DNA of 64,000 bases from positions 3,596,001-3,660,000 of the forward strand of contig NZ_CP147520.1 in NCBI RefSeq assembly GCF_037201975.1, read 5' to 3'. The DNA is from Streptomyces sp. TG1A-60. Its GTDB lineage: Bacteria; Actinomycetota; Actinomycetes; Streptomycetales; Streptomycetaceae. Position numbers and translations under genes: made by a program. Shown piece after piece: positions 25,630-35,159 of this stretch (position 1 is its first letter; every line of letters begins with the position of its first letter). Under the pieces are notes generated by a model that saw only the letters and a list, made by a program, of their open reading frames with translations, had not been told where the DNA came from and ran no database searches.

Positions 25630-26682
25630 ATGCCCAAATGGGAACTCGCACCGGTCAGTCCACGCAGCGTCGCACTGGCGTTACCCGAGAGGATCGTCAC
25701 GAACGCGGAGCTGTGCGAAACGCTGGACACCACGCCGGAGTGGATCGAGGAGAAGACCGGAATTCTGGAACGCCGGTTTCTCGAATCGCACGAGACCGTT
25801 CTCGACCTCGCGGTCGAGGCGGCCGAGAAGGCCATGGCGGCGGCCGACGTCGGGGCCCGCGGCATCGACGTCCTGGTCGTCGCGTGCACGAGCCCGGACT
25901 GGATCATGCCGTCCCTGGGAGTGAGCCTCGCCGAGCGCCTCGGCATCGAAACCCCGCGGATACTCGACCTGACCCAACACGCGTGCGCCTCGTCCGCGTA
26001 CGGGATCCACACGGCCTCCTGCCTGCTGCAGGAACCGGGCCTGGACACCGCGCTGGTCGTCTGCGCCGAGCGGGGCTCCGGCATCACCGATCCGCAGGAC
26101 CGCCTCACGCGGATCTTCTTCGGAGACGCCGCGGGGGCCGTGGTGCTCCGCAGGACGGACGGCGCGGACGGCCTGCTCAGTTACGACCTCGGCAACGTCT
26201 ACTCGGACGGCGTCCGGATGGCGACAGCCTGGCGGGTGGACCAGGAGGTGCCGACGTCGACGACGGAGACCCCCCGGTCGCCGTACATCTTCATGGACGG
26301 CAACGTGGTGCTGCGGGAGGCGATGACCAGGGTGCCGAAGTCCCTGAGCGAGGCGCTCTCGCTGGCCGGCGTCACGGCGGACGAGGTGAGCGGCTTCGCG
26401 GTCCACCAGGCGAACGCCAAGCTGGTGCGGCACATCGGGCGCATCGCCGGCGCCGTACCCGAACGGGTCCCCGTCACCGCCGACATCCTCGGCAACACCG
26501 CCGCGGCCTCACCGCTGACGGCACTGTGGCGGCTGGCCAGTGAGGGCCGGGCCCGGCGCGGCGACGTCATCGTGCTCGGCGCGATCGGGGCAGGCTTCCT
26601 CTTCGGCTCGCTCGTCTTCCGGCTCCCGGAAGACCTCGTCGCGGCGGAGGTCCCCGGAATGGGCCGTTCCGGAGGGAACTGA
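25630..26682 (+). CDS. FabH-like ketosynthase III family protein, copy 2
   Basis: A 350-residue thiolase-fold protein with Cys119 in TQHACASSAYG, His in AVHQANAKLV and Asn in ILGNTAAASP, so the triad is complete. It is diverged from the copy at 19395, and the region after the active-site cysteine suggests the secondary-metabolism KAS III branch that includes acyltransferases such as CerJ-type enzymes. Last gene of the NTF2-amidohydrolase-NAT-NAT-KAS operon. The association with two amide-forming acyltransferases suggests it makes or transfers the acyl group they use. That is inference. Confidence 0.85.
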   Translation: MPKWELAPVSPRSVALALPERIVTNAELCETLDTTPEWIEEKTGILERRFLESHETVLDLAVEAAEKAMAAADVGARGIDVLVVACTSPDWIMPSLGVSLAERLGIETPRILDLTQHACASSAYGIHTASCLLQEPGLDTALVVCAERGSGITDPQDRLTRIFFGDAAGAVVLRRTDGADGLLSYDLGNVYSDGVRMATAWRVDQEVPTSTTETPRSPYIFMDGNVVLREAMTRVPKSLSEALSLAGVTADEVSGFAVHQANAKLVRHIGRIAGAVPERVPVTADILGNTAAASPLTALWRLASEGRARRGDVIVLGAIGAGFLFGSLVFRLPEDLVAAEVPGMGRSGGN

Positions 26683-26959
26683 GGTCCCGGCACGGTGCGA
26701 CCGCCGGGACCGCCGGCCGGCGGCGGCCCCCTGTCCGGATCGGCTCGCCCGCCCCGGCCCGCCTCATACTCTGGCACCGGAGCGCGGAAGCGCGACGCCG
26801 CCGAGAAGGTTGTCCAGCTCGTCCCGCGCTCACGCCCCCACCTCAGCGCAGTCCCAGACGCGCAGGCCCCCGAGTCCTCCCGCACCCTGCCGAGGATGCA
26901 GCCCCCCAAGCGCCCTTCAGACAAGGAAGCGAAGGACACCGCCTGAGCCCCGATCCACC

Positions 26960-28566
26960 GGTCGGTGATCGCGGGTGGTTGGGGGCCGGAACGCAGAAGT
27001 GCCTTGTGACCTGCGACGATGGGAGTTCTTCAGGCTTCCAGCACGCACGATCAGCAAGGCACTTCCAAGATGCAATCTTCCCATGCCGCCGGGGCGGTCT
27101 CTGCACGATTCGATGATCCGAATCTGGTCGCGTACGGCGGGCTGGAACCGGTGGTCCGTCTCGCGGAGCGGTGCGGGCTGGGCGCTCTGGCGGCCGAGCT
27201 GGTGCGGTTGCCGAAGTCGAGCAACGGCACCGGCGCGTTCGTGGCGGCGAAACTGATGACGCTGGTCGCGGGGGGGATGGTGGCCGGGGCGGACAGCATC
27301 GATGACATGGACCGGCTGCGGCACGGGGCGATGGCCAGGCTGTACGGCGGGATACGCGCGCCCTCGACGCTGGGCAGCTTCCTGCGGTCCTTCACGCACG
27401 GCCATGTCAAGCAACTGCACGCGGTGGCCCGCCGGTTCCTGCCCCGCCTGGCCGCCCATACCCCGCTGCTGCCCGGCGCCGGGCAGCTGGCATACGTCGA
27501 CCTGGACGACACCATCAAACCCGTCCACGGATACTGCAAACAAGGGGTGGGCTACGGATACAACAAGATCAAGGGGCTCAACGCGCTGATCGCCATCGTC
27601 TCCACCCCCCTGGCCGCCCCGGTCATCGCGGCGACCAGGCTGCGCAGGGGCGCGGTCAACTCGGTGCGCGGAGCCGCCTCGTTCGCCGCCGAAGCCATCC
27701 GCACCGCCCACGCGTGCGGAGCGGGCGGGCTGCTCGTTGTGCGTGGGGACTCGGCCTACTACGCGGCAGACGTGATCGCCGCCTGCCGGTCCCTGGGCGC
27801 CCGCTTCTCCATCACCGTGCGCATGAACGCCTCCGTCAAGCAGGCGATCGCGAGCATCGACGAGGATGCCTGGCAGGCGATCAAGTACCCCGGGCCGTGT
27901 TCGACGAGGAGGAGCAACGCTGGATCTCGGACGCCGAGATCACTGAGATCGAGTACACGGCCTTCACCTCGAAGCCGAAGAAGCAGCAGGTCACCGCCCG
28001 GTTGATCGTGCGGCGCGTCAGGCGCCTCAACCCGAAGGCCGCCCCGCAGGGCCAGGGCGAGCTGTTCACCTGCTACCGCTACCACGCCGCGTTCACCGAC
28101 TCCACGCTCGCCCTCGTCGAAGCCGAAGCCGACCACCGCCGGCACGCCGTCGTGGAACAGGTGATCTCCGAATTGAAGAACGGGCCCTTCGCCCACGCCC
28201 CCTCCGGGAACTTCCAGGCCAACGCCGCCTGGCTGGCACTGGCCGCGTTCGCCTTCAACCTCACCCGCGCCGCCGGGACCCTGGCCGGCGCCTTGCACGC
28301 GAAGGCCACCTGCGCCACCATCCGCGACCGCCTCATCAACGTGCCCGCCCGGCTGGCCCCCGTTCAGCCCGGCGGCTCACCCTGCACCTGCCCGAACACT
28401 GGCCCTGGCAGGACGCCTTCGACAACCTCTTCGCCACCGTGCACGCCCCGCCGCAAGCAGCCTGACGCCCCATCCGACCCGCCCACGAGGGCCCGACACC
28501 TGTGGATTTGTGGAAAAGCTGGGCAGACCAGCGGGTACCCCATGCCACCCAGCCGGTCCACCGACC
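26960..28566 (+). mobile_element. IS1380-family insertion sequence
   Basis: Approximately 1.6 kb bounded by imperfect inverted repeats beginning GGTCGGTG on the left (26960) and its complement ending at 28566 on the right. It carries a broken IS1380-type transposase gene. I could not identify a target duplication with confidence. The 277 bases between the last biosynthetic gene and this element hold no convincing gene. Confidence 0.7.
27070..28465 (+). pseudogene. IS1380-family transposase, frameshifted twice
   Basis: The conserved product runs through three frames: MQSSHAAGAVSARFDDPNLV to IKYPG, then AVFDEEEQRWIS to INVPARLA, then RSARRLTLHLPEHWPW to the stop at 28465. DDE features include YVDLDDTIKPVHGY and VRGDSAYY. 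Adding one base near 27890 (GGG to GGGG) and one in the C5 run at 28357-28361 restores a 465-residue protein of normal family size. Either the gene is dead or the sequence lacks two bases. Confidence 0.85.
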
Positions 28567-28608
28567 TCAACGATCCGAAACTCCCGAAACGATCACTCGG
28601 AATCGGGG

Positions 28609-29975
28609 CAGGGCGGCTTCAAGTTCCCGGTAGGAGCGGGCTGTCGGTGATGACCCAGATCCAGATGGCGTGTTCGGGTGCGTCCCGGATCGCTCGGGTG
28701 GTCTTGGCGATGTTGTCCGCTCCCAGCAGCCGCAGCCTGCCGATGGCCAGGTTCCGCAGAGCGGCCATCGCCCGCGGCGCGCTGCCGGTGTGGACGGTGG
28801 AGGCGTCCTCGGCGAACACCACATCTCTGACATGGTGGCTGGAATTTTCGATTCCCCAGTGGCCGCGCACGTATCCGCCCAGGTCAGCAGGGCTGGCCTG
28901 GTGGGTATCGAGGCTGGTGACGGCGTAGACCGTCTCCCGGGTCTGCCGCTTGCCGCTCTCCTGGCGGCGCCGGTGGATGCGCAGAGCCAGCCGTGCTTCC
29001 GGGAAGGCGATCCCGCCCAGGTTCGCCGCGATGGCCATGGTCTTGACCGAGCGGGACTCCCGCCGCCCGTGCCCGGTCCCCGAGACGGTGTGAGCTACGG
29101 GCACCTGCTCCCATGGCAGGGCCTTGAGCTGGGCAGACGCGGTCGGCTGGTTTCCCTTGATCACCGCGATGTAGTGGGCTTTCTTCTCCCGCACCAGCCA
29201 GCGCACCTGGTCCTTGACGCTGTGCAGGGCGTCGAAGGTGACCACGGTGCCGGTCAGGTCGAGTGGTTCCAGCAGCGGACGGAAGGCGGCCGTCTCGTTG
29301 GTCTTGGCACCCACTTCCCGCTGGGCCAGGGTGACGGTGGGGGCGTGAGTGACGGCGGACAGCAGGTGCCGGTGGCGCTGCTGCCGGTGCGCGGAGCCGG
29401 ACAGTGCCTTGCCGTCCACCGCGATCGCCGGCCGTGGCGCAGAGCCGGTGCCGCGGCCGGCGTTCGCGGTTTGGTCGCGTTCGGCCAGGTAGGCGCCGAT
29501 CGCGCTGTCCAGGGCATCGCCGTCGAGGGCGGCAAGGAGCCGGGTGAGGGTGGCATGGGACGGGGCACGGCGACGTCCGGGCAAGTGCCTGCGGATTCCG
29601 AGTCGTTCCAGCACCGTGGTGGTGGCACGCTGTCCCCACTCGGTGATCTCGGTGACGGTCCGGGCGCCGGAGACGACTGCGCAGGCGCAGATCAGCAGCA
29701 AGCCGACCAGGGGATACCACCGCCCGCGACGCGAACGCGGGTCGGGTACGCGCTGGAGGTGGGCACGCAGGCAGCCGGTGCCGTGCTGGTGCAGGGGGCC
29801 CAGTTTCGCCAGGGCGGCAGGGATCGGGGAGGATGGAGCGGCAGGCACGGGACCTCGATGTGATCAGCTGGCGTAGACACCCTGATGATCACCGGTCTCG
29901 TGCCTGTGCTGTTGCCACGTCAACTCCCACTGGCCGCGCACGATCTACGCGATCCCGGAACTTGCAACCGCCCTG
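28609..29975 (-). mobile_element. ISAs1-family insertion sequence, apparently complete
   Basis: 1367 bp with terminal inverted repeats: CAGGGCGGCTTCAAGTTCC at the left end is matched with two differences at the right end (29975 reading leftward). The flanks do not share a target duplication: the right flank continues into an IS256 transposase fragment while the left flank does not. The element may therefore have mediated a deletion that removed the IS256 5' end. Confidence 0.8.
28619..29848 (-). CDS. ISAs1-family transposase
   Basis: A 409-residue, apparently intact transposase. Recognisable are LQRVPDPRSRRGRWYPLVG, IAVDGKALSGSAHR (first catalytic Asp), VVTFDALHSVKDQVRWLV (second Asp), YIAVIKGNQPT and GHWGIENSSHHVRDVVFAED (the catalytic Glu region). 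GTG start. The stop lies within the left inverted repeat of the element, as is common in this family. Confidence 0.93.
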   Translation of the reverse strand: MPAAPSSPIPAALAKLGPLHQHGTGCLRAHLQRVPDPRSRRGRWYPLVGLLLICACAVVSGARTVTEITEWGQRATTTVLERLGIRRHLPGRRRAPSHATLTRLLAALDGDALDSAIGAYLAERDQTANAGRGTGSAPRPAIAVDGKALSGSAHRQQRHRHLLSAVTHAPTVTLAQREVGAKTNETAAFRPLLEPLDLTGTVVTFDALHSVKDQVRWLVREKKAHYIAVIKGNQPTASAQLKALPWEQVPVAHTVSGTGHGRRESRSVKTMAIAANLGGIAFPEARLALRIHRRRQESGKRQTRETVYAVTSLDTHQASPADLGGYVRGHWGIENSSHHVRDVVFAEDASTVHTGSAPRAMAALRNLAIGRLRLLGADNIAKTTRAIRDAPEHAIWIWVITDSPLLPGT

Positions 29976-30252
29976 CCCGGGACGTGGCCGGGACGTTCGA
30001 GCCGGCCATCGTCAAGAAGCGGCAGCGGCGCCTGTCCGGGGTGGACGAAATGGTGCTGTCGCTGTCCGCGAAGGGCCTGACGCACGGGGAAATCTCCGCA
30101 CATCTGGCCGAGGTCTACGGCGCGAGCGTGTCCAAGGCGACCATCTCCACGATCACCGACAAGGTGATGGACGGGATGGCGGAATGGTCCAACCGCCCCC
30201 TGGACCGCGTCTATCCGGTGTTGTTCGTCGATGCGATCAACGTGAAGATCCG

Positions 30253-31951
30253 GGTTCTGTCGACGATCTTGTGATCCGGACGGTTGAACGGGTCGTGCCG
30301 ACTGTTCGCGATCATGCATCGCGTGCTCTCGTGATGTGCTCTTGGAGCTGTTTCCGCACCTGTCCGCGCTGCTGATCGAGGAGGTCGAACGACGGCCGGA
30401 AAAGGTGGTGTTGAGGACGCGGGTGCGGGCCACGACTGGGGCCTGCCGGTGCGGCCAGAGGTCGTCTCGGGTGCACGGTCGGTACGTACGGAGGTTGCGC
30501 GATGTCGCCGTTGGCGGGCTCGGCGTGGTGATCGAGTTGTGCGTGCGCCGATTCCGCTGCGAGAACCCTGACTGCACAGCGGTGACGTTCGCCGAACAGA
30601 TCGCGGGGCTGACCACCCCGCACAGTCGCTATGGCCCGCTGCTGCGTGGGGTGTTAACGCGGGTCGGGCTGGCGCTGGCCGGCAGGGCAGGAGTCCGACT
30701 CGCGGCCGCGGCCGGTATCACCGTGGGCAAGGACACGCTGCTGCGGCTGGTCAGAGCCCTGCCCGACCCGGAGATCGGCCAGGTGGAGGTACTCGGTGTC
30801 GACGACTTCGCCTTCCGTAAAGGCCGCCACTACGGCACTGTGCTCATCGACATGGCCACCCACCGTCCACTGCACCTCTACGACGGACGTGAGGGAGAGG
30901 ACCTGGCTGCCTGGCTCCGCGGTCACCCTGAGGTGAAGGTCATCTGCCGTGACCGTTCCGGCGGATACGCGGAAGGTGCACGGGCCGGGGCACCGCAGGC
31001 CGAGCAGGTCGCTGATCGCTATCACCTGTGGGCCAACCTCGGACAGGCGGTCGAGAAGTCGGTGAACGCCCATCGTTCCCGCCTGACCGAACCAGTTCCC
31101 GCAACTGACGGTAACTCCGATGCCCTGGAGGCGGAGCCCGAGAAGGTCCAGCCATCGACGGAGCTGAAGATCGTGACTCGATTGCGTGAGCAGCATGCCG
31201 CCGCCCACGAACTGTGGGAGAAGGGCATGTCCAAGGCGGCGATCGGCCGGAAACTCGGGCTGCACCAAGCCACCGTCCGCAAGCTGGTCAACGCCCGCTC
31301 CGCGGACGAAGTCGTCGCCAAGAGCCTGCAACGGGCGCATATCGTCGATCCGTACGTCGGCCACCTGCACCGGCGCTGGAACGAAGGTGTCAGAAACGCC
31401 GCCCAGCTCTACCGCGAGATCCAACAACTGGGCTATCCAGGTGGCGAGTTGGCCGTCCAGCGTCATCTGCGGCGCTACCGAACCGGGCGCGGACATGCAC
31501 CCGTCCCCGGCCCCAAGCCGCCATCGGTCCGCGAGGTCACCTCCTGGATCATGACCCACCCCGAGCACCTGCGGGACGAGGACGCCGACAAGCTCCACCG
31601 CCTACGCAAACGGGATCCCGAGCTCGACCGGCTCACCCTCCACGTCAGGAAGTTCGCCGCGATGATGACCGGACGCCACGGCGACCGCCTCGAAGACTGG
31701 ATCACCAACGCTGAGCAAGACACGCTGACCCCGCTCGCGGGCTTCGCCCGCAACCTCCGCCGCGACTTCGACGCCGTCCGCAACGGACTGTCCCTGCCAC
31801 ACAGTTCCGGCACCGTCGAAGGCAACATCAACCGGCTGAAGATGCTGAAACGCCAGATGTTCGGCAGGGCCAGCCTCGATCTCCTACGCAAACGCGTCCT
31901 ACTCGCACGGTGAGTCTGAACCGTCCGGATCACAAGATCGTCGACAGAACC
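30253..31951 (+). mobile_element. ISL3-family insertion sequence with exact ends and 8-bp target duplication
   Basis: 1699 bp. The two ends are perfect 33-bp inverted repeats starting GGTTCTGTCGACGATCTTGT. The target AAGATCCG is duplicated at 30245-30252 and 31952-31959. Eight-base duplications are typical of ISL3. The clean ends and intact transposase indicate a recent insertion. Confidence 0.96.
30336..31913 (+). CDS. ISL3-family transposase
   Basis: A 525-residue intact transposase. It has an N-terminal zinc-finger-like region (CRCGQRSSRVHGRY, later RRFRCENPDC). The DDE domain follows: VEVLGVDDFAFRKGRHYGTV, VICRDRSGGYAEGA and SGTVEGNINRLKMLKRQMFG. An inserted helix-turn-helix (MSKAAIGRKLGLHQATVRKL) sits in the middle. 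GTG start about 80 bases inside the left end; the stop is about 40 bases before the right end. Confidence 0.95.
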   Translation: MLLELFPHLSALLIEEVERRPEKVVLRTRVRATTGACRCGQRSSRVHGRYVRRLRDVAVGGLGVVIELCVRRFRCENPDCTAVTFAEQIAGLTTPHSRYGPLLRGVLTRVGLALAGRAGVRLAAAAGITVGKDTLLRLVRALPDPEIGQVEVLGVDDFAFRKGRHYGTVLIDMATHRPLHLYDGREGEDLAAWLRGHPEVKVICRDRSGGYAEGARAGAPQAEQVADRYHLWANLGQAVEKSVNAHRSRLTEPVPATDGNSDALEAEPEKVQPSTELKIVTRLREQHAAAHELWEKGMSKAAIGRKLGLHQATVRKLVNARSADEVVAKSLQRAHIVDPYVGHLHRRWNEGVRNAAQLYREIQQLGYPGGELAVQRHLRRYRTGRGHAPVPGPKPPSVREVTSWIMTHPEHLRDEDADKLHRLRKRDPELDRLTLHVRKFAAMMTGRHGDRLEDWITNAEQDTLTPLAGFARNLRRDFDAVRNGLSLPHSSGTVEGNINRLKMLKRQMFGRASLDLLRKRVLLAR

Positions 31952-32781
31952 AAGATCCGGGACGGGCAGGTGGCGAACCGTCCGATCTACGTCGTCATGG
32001 CCGTGACCGCCGAGGGCCACCGCGACATCCTGGGGATCTGGGCAGGCGACGGGGGCGAGGGCGCGAAGTACTGGCTGAGCGTGTTCACGGACCTGAAGAA
32101 CAGGGGCGTCGACGATGTCCTGATGCTGGTCTGCGACGGACTGAAGGGCCTGCCCGAGGCGGTGGAGGCCGTCTGGCCTCGAACGATTGTGCAGACCTGC
32201 GTCGTTCACCTGCTGCGGAACTCCTTCCGGCACGCGGCCCGCCAGGACTGGGACAAGATCGCCAAGGCGTTGAAGCCCGTCTACACGGCACCGAACGAGA
32301 ACGCCGCGACCGAGCGGTTCAGCGAGTTCCAGGAAGCCTGGGGCAAGAAGTACCCGGCGGTCATCCGGCTCTGGGAGAACGCCTGGGCCGAGTTCGTGCC
32401 CTTCCTCTCCTTCGACGTCGAGATCCGCAAGGTCATCTGCTCGACGAATGCGATCGAGTCCGTCAACGCCCGCATCCGCAAGGCCGTTCGCGCCCGCGGC
32501 CACTTTCCCAACGAGGCCGCGGCCATGAAGTGCGTCTACATGGCGCTGATGAGCCCGGACCCGACCGGCAAGGGCCGCAAGCGATGGACCATGCGCTGGA
32601 AGGCGCCCCTGAACGCCTTCCAGATCGCCTTCGAAGGCCGGCTCACCCCGGCCGCCAACTGAGTGCGTTGTGGCAAAGGGAGTCCCTGTTCGATGAGCAG
32701 GGGCTTCTTCGTGTGCGGGGCATGATCGCCTTGGGGTAGGGGCAGGCAGCGGACGGCTTGTTGTGGATCGAGGAGGGTGCG

Positions 32782-33348
32782 ATGCCGTCGGTGCTGGGGT
32801 TGATGGAACAGCGTGAGGCGCGGGCGAGGCAGGATCTGGAGTCCTGGACGGAGGTCCTGGAGCAGGCTCAGGCGGAGGTGGATGCCGCGCGGGAGCGGGT
32901 CGAGCGGGCCCGGGTGGGGCGTGAGGAGCTTGTGTCGGTGCTGGCCGTGGAGAGCCCGGTAAATACGCCGGTTCTGGTGCCGTCCGGTGGTGAGATGGCT
33001 GTCGCCGTGGGATCGGGCGGCCCGGGCGCGGGGCATGGCGAGCGGCCGCCGGTGTGGCGGTCGGGCATGGGCGAGGAGGTGCTCGGCGGCTTGTATCGGG
33101 AGGTGTTCGCCGCGGTGGTGGCCGCTTCGGGGCCGGTGAACGGGGTGGAGCTGACGCGGGCGGTGGGCCGGGAAGCGGAGATCAAGAACGAGGTGGAGAA
33201 GATCCGGCACCGTGCCTATGTGCTGGAGAAGCGGGGCTGGCTGGTGCGGGCGAAGGACGGACGGTTCATGCCCGCGCCCGGAGCAGTCGGCCGGGACGCT
33301 TCTCCGGCCAGCGCGGAGCGTCTGCGGCCAGGCGCCGGGAAAGTCTGA
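32782..33348 (+). CDS. IS-associated coiled-coil plus winged-helix protein (passenger)
   Basis: About 188 residues. The N-terminal 55 residues form a charged coiled coil (EQREARARQDLESWTEVLEQ onward). A glycine-rich linker follows. The C-terminal part, VFAAVVAASGPVNGVELTRA to VLEKRGWLVRAKDGRFMPAP, reads as a winged helix. The tail beyond that overlaps the transposase gene and is probably not original. ATG start with GAGGAGG upstream. The same architecture occurs at 39130-39654 inside another IS5-type element. Likely DNA-binding; function unknown. Confidence 0.65.
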   Translation: MPSVLGLMEQREARARQDLESWTEVLEQAQAEVDAARERVERARVGREELVSVLAVESPVNTPVLVPSGGEMAVAVGSGGPGAGHGERPPVWRSGMGEEVLGGLYREVFAAVVAASGPVNGVELTRAVGREAEIKNEVEKIRHRAYVLEKRGWLVRAKDGRFMPAPGAVGRDASPASAERLRPGAGKV

Positions 33349-34195
33349 TCACGGCGGCCCACCACACCATCTGGGCATGGTGGTCGGGGCGGCGTTCGTG
33401 GTCGCGGTTGAGGCGGCGTGAGCGGGCCAGCCAGCTCAGCGTCCGCTCCACGACCCACCTGCGGGCCAGTACGACAAATCCGCGTTGTCCGTCGGAGCGG
33501 CGCACGACCTCGGTCCGGACTCCGTGACGGGCGAACGCCTTCGCCAGCGCCGGACCCTGGTAGGCGCTGTCGACCCACACCAGTTGCAGCAGCCGGCCCG
33601 GCTGCTGCATGAACGTCTCCAGCAGTGCGGGGGCGGCCTTGGAGTCGTGCACATCGGCCGTGGTCACGGTCACTTCCAGGAGCAGGCCCTCGGTGTCGGT
33701 CAGGATGTGACGCTTGCGGCCGTCACGTGACTTGCCGCCGTCGTATCCGCGGCTGTCCTCGCCGACGGTCTCGGAGGCGTCCACCGACTGACTGTCGATG
33801 ATGCCCGCACTGGGCTCGGCGTTGCGGCCGGCGCGCTCCCTCGCCGAACATCGCAGGCGTTCGTACAGTTCACGCGCATAGTCGTAGGCCCGCCAGCGGC
33901 GGAAGAAGTCGTAGACCGCCCGCCAGTACGGGAAATCGACCGGCAGAGCCGTCCACTTCACGCCGTTGTCGACCAGGTAGCGCACCGCGTCGAGCATTGT
34001 CCGGTGGCAGTACGCCTCCGGACGCCCGCCCCGCTTCAGGAGCCAGGCCGGCACCGGCATCGCGGCGCGGACCTCGGCCCACTCCGCATCCGTCATGTCA
34101 CTCGGATAGCAGCCTGCCCGCCGTCCCGGAGCGAGCGAACCGAACCGGTGCACGTAGCAGTCACACCCAGGGGTGACCGCGGTGGACGCATGCAC
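33266..34195 (-). CDS. IS5-family transposase
   Basis: A DDE transposase of the IS5 group. It has YPSDMTDAEWAEVRAAMPVP, KWTALPVDFPYWRAVYDFFR, GIIDSQSVDASETVGEDSRG (first Asp), RKRHILTDTEGLLLEVTVTT, VWVDSAYQGPALAKAF (second Asp) and RRWVVERTLSWLARSRRLNR (Glu). All catalytic residues are present. The start is uncertain: several in-frame GTG codons (34195, 34153) and an ATG at 34096 are possible. Confidence 0.88.
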   Translation of the reverse strand: MHASTAVTPGCDCYVHRFGSLAPGRRAGCYPSDMTDAEWAEVRAAMPVPAWLLKRGGRPEAYCHRTMLDAVRYLVDNGVKWTALPVDFPYWRAVYDFFRRWRAYDYARELYERLRCSARERAGRNAEPSAGIIDSQSVDASETVGEDSRGYDGGKSRDGRKRHILTDTEGLLLEVTVTTADVHDSKAAPALLETFMQQPGRLLQLVWVDSAYQGPALAKAFARHGVRTEVVRRSDGQRGFVVLARRWVVERTLSWLARSRRLNRDHERRPDHHAQMVWWAAVIRLSRRLAADAPRWPEKRPGRLLRARA

Positions 34196-34363
34196 AGAGA
34201 TACTGCTCAACTGATCAGGCAACGGGCTTCCTTGGTCGTGCTGGTGTCGTAACCGCGTCACTACCAAGGGGCCCGTTCTCTCATGCCCGCGACCGCACCC
34301 GAACCTCCGTCCAGATCATCACCCGCTGCCGCTCGAACAAGATCCGGTTTGCCACAACGCACT

Positions 34364-34816
34364 GACCCCTACAAAAACTGGATCAGCCGTCTACTGGACA
34401 CACCCGCCCTAGCCGCCGCCGGCGACGCGTGGGAGGAACACGGCGCCGTCTTCACCCGGCCCGACGGCCGACCGCTCGACCCCCGCGCCGACTGGGAAGA
34501 GTTCAAAGATCTCCTCACTGAAGCGGGGATCGACGACCGCCGCCTGTACGACGGAAGCCGTCACACCGCCGGCACGATCCTGAACGAGCTGGGCGTCGAC
34601 ATCGTGACCATCATGGAGATCCTCCGGCACACCCAGATCAGCCAGACCCGCCGATACGTCAAGGGCCGCTCACATCTCTCCAAGGACGCCATGCGCCGGA
34701 TGGGAGACACCTTCATGCCAGGCCCGCCACCTGCGCCGGAACCCGCGTCTGAGACCACAACTGAGACCGCCGACAGCCGCGCGGCCCGCGCCCGGCGCCG
34801 CCGCCGCGTCCGCTAA
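34364..34816 (+). pseudogene. C-terminal fragment of a tyrosine integrase next to its att site
   Basis: About 150 residues ending a phage/AICE-type tyrosine recombinase. The catalytic domain tail shows Arg-His in LYDGSRHTAGTILNELG, the second His in VDIVTIMEILRHTQISQT and the nucleophilic Tyr in RRYVKG, then a basic C-terminus. The N-terminal ~two thirds, including the arm-binding domain and the first catalytic Arg, are missing, cut off by the IS5-type element. The stop is 46 bases before the tRNA-Thr-like core at 34863, the usual int-att arrangement. This is the only integrase trace in the window. Confidence 0.88.
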
Positions 34817-34862
34817 AAGCAAAAGCCCCAGGTCACGGCGAGTGAGTCCTGAGGCTTCGGCA

Positions 34863-34905
34863 GAGCCGCCTTCGGGATTCGAACCCGAGACCTACGCATT
34901 ACGAG
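34863..34905. repeat. att-like site: tRNA-Thr 3'-end copy (site 2)
   Basis: Forty-three bases identical to 60763-60805 within the tRNA-Thr gene, same orientation, immediately downstream of the integrase remnant. It is followed, as at the other two copies, by diverged flanking DNA that ends with the shared GTCCAAAGGCGTCCGGCCAC block. Lacks the tRNA 5' half. Confidence 0.9.
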
Positions 34906-35159
34906 ACCGCGAGTGATCATGTCGCCTCGTACCGGCTGATATTGTTTGATGCTGTTCTGCCTGATCAGAGCGGGTGCAACATCCTGACCGGTAATGCCTC
35001 GTGCCGCACCGTCCAAAGGCGTCCGGCCACCGGGGGCGTCATTGAGCAACGAAGCGAGGTGTTGGGGCCGAGTTGTAGGTGCCCTCCAACAAGCGATTTA
35101 CCGGCCTCCACCAACCCGCCCGTGCGTCCTGAGTCAGCGGCCCCACGGCCGCGCCGCTG

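Larger units (their letters stand above)
29976..32662 (+). pseudogene. IS256-family transposase, truncated at the 5' end and split by an ISL3 element
   Basis: The 5' part (29976-30252) encodes VAGTFEPAIVKKRQRRLSGV through LFVDAINVKI. The 3' part (31952-32662) resumes with RDGQVANRPIYVVMAVTAEG and runs to GRLTPAAN and a TGA. Removing the insertion and one target copy rejoins the frame as INVKIRDGQ. About 90 N-terminal residues are missing where the ISAs1 end abuts. A closely related C-terminal remnant lies at 2276-2419. Confidence 0.92.
32663..34362. mobile_element. IS5-type composite: ~1.7-kb element with a winged-helix passenger gene and a convergent transposase
   Basis: GTGCGTTGTGGCAAA at 32663-32677 is exactly inverted at 34348-34362, flanked by a 3-bp direct repeat TGA (32660-32662 and 34363-34365). 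Inside are a coiled-coil/winged-helix gene on the plus strand and an IS5-type transposase on the minus strand whose 3' ends overlap. The element truncates the integrase gene on its right. Whether the repeats bound one transposable unit or a composite is not certain. Confidence 0.65.

Noticed and set aside
26695..26946. An 83-codon ORF after the second FabH-like gene
   Set aside because: Proline/arginine-rich, no recognisable domain and no good ribosome site; it ends at the IS1380 boundary and looks noncoding.
27070..28465. Programmed frameshifting in the IS1380 transposase
   Set aside because: IS1380 transposases are normally a single frame, and both breaks are mended by adding one G or C, so mutation or sequence error is simpler.
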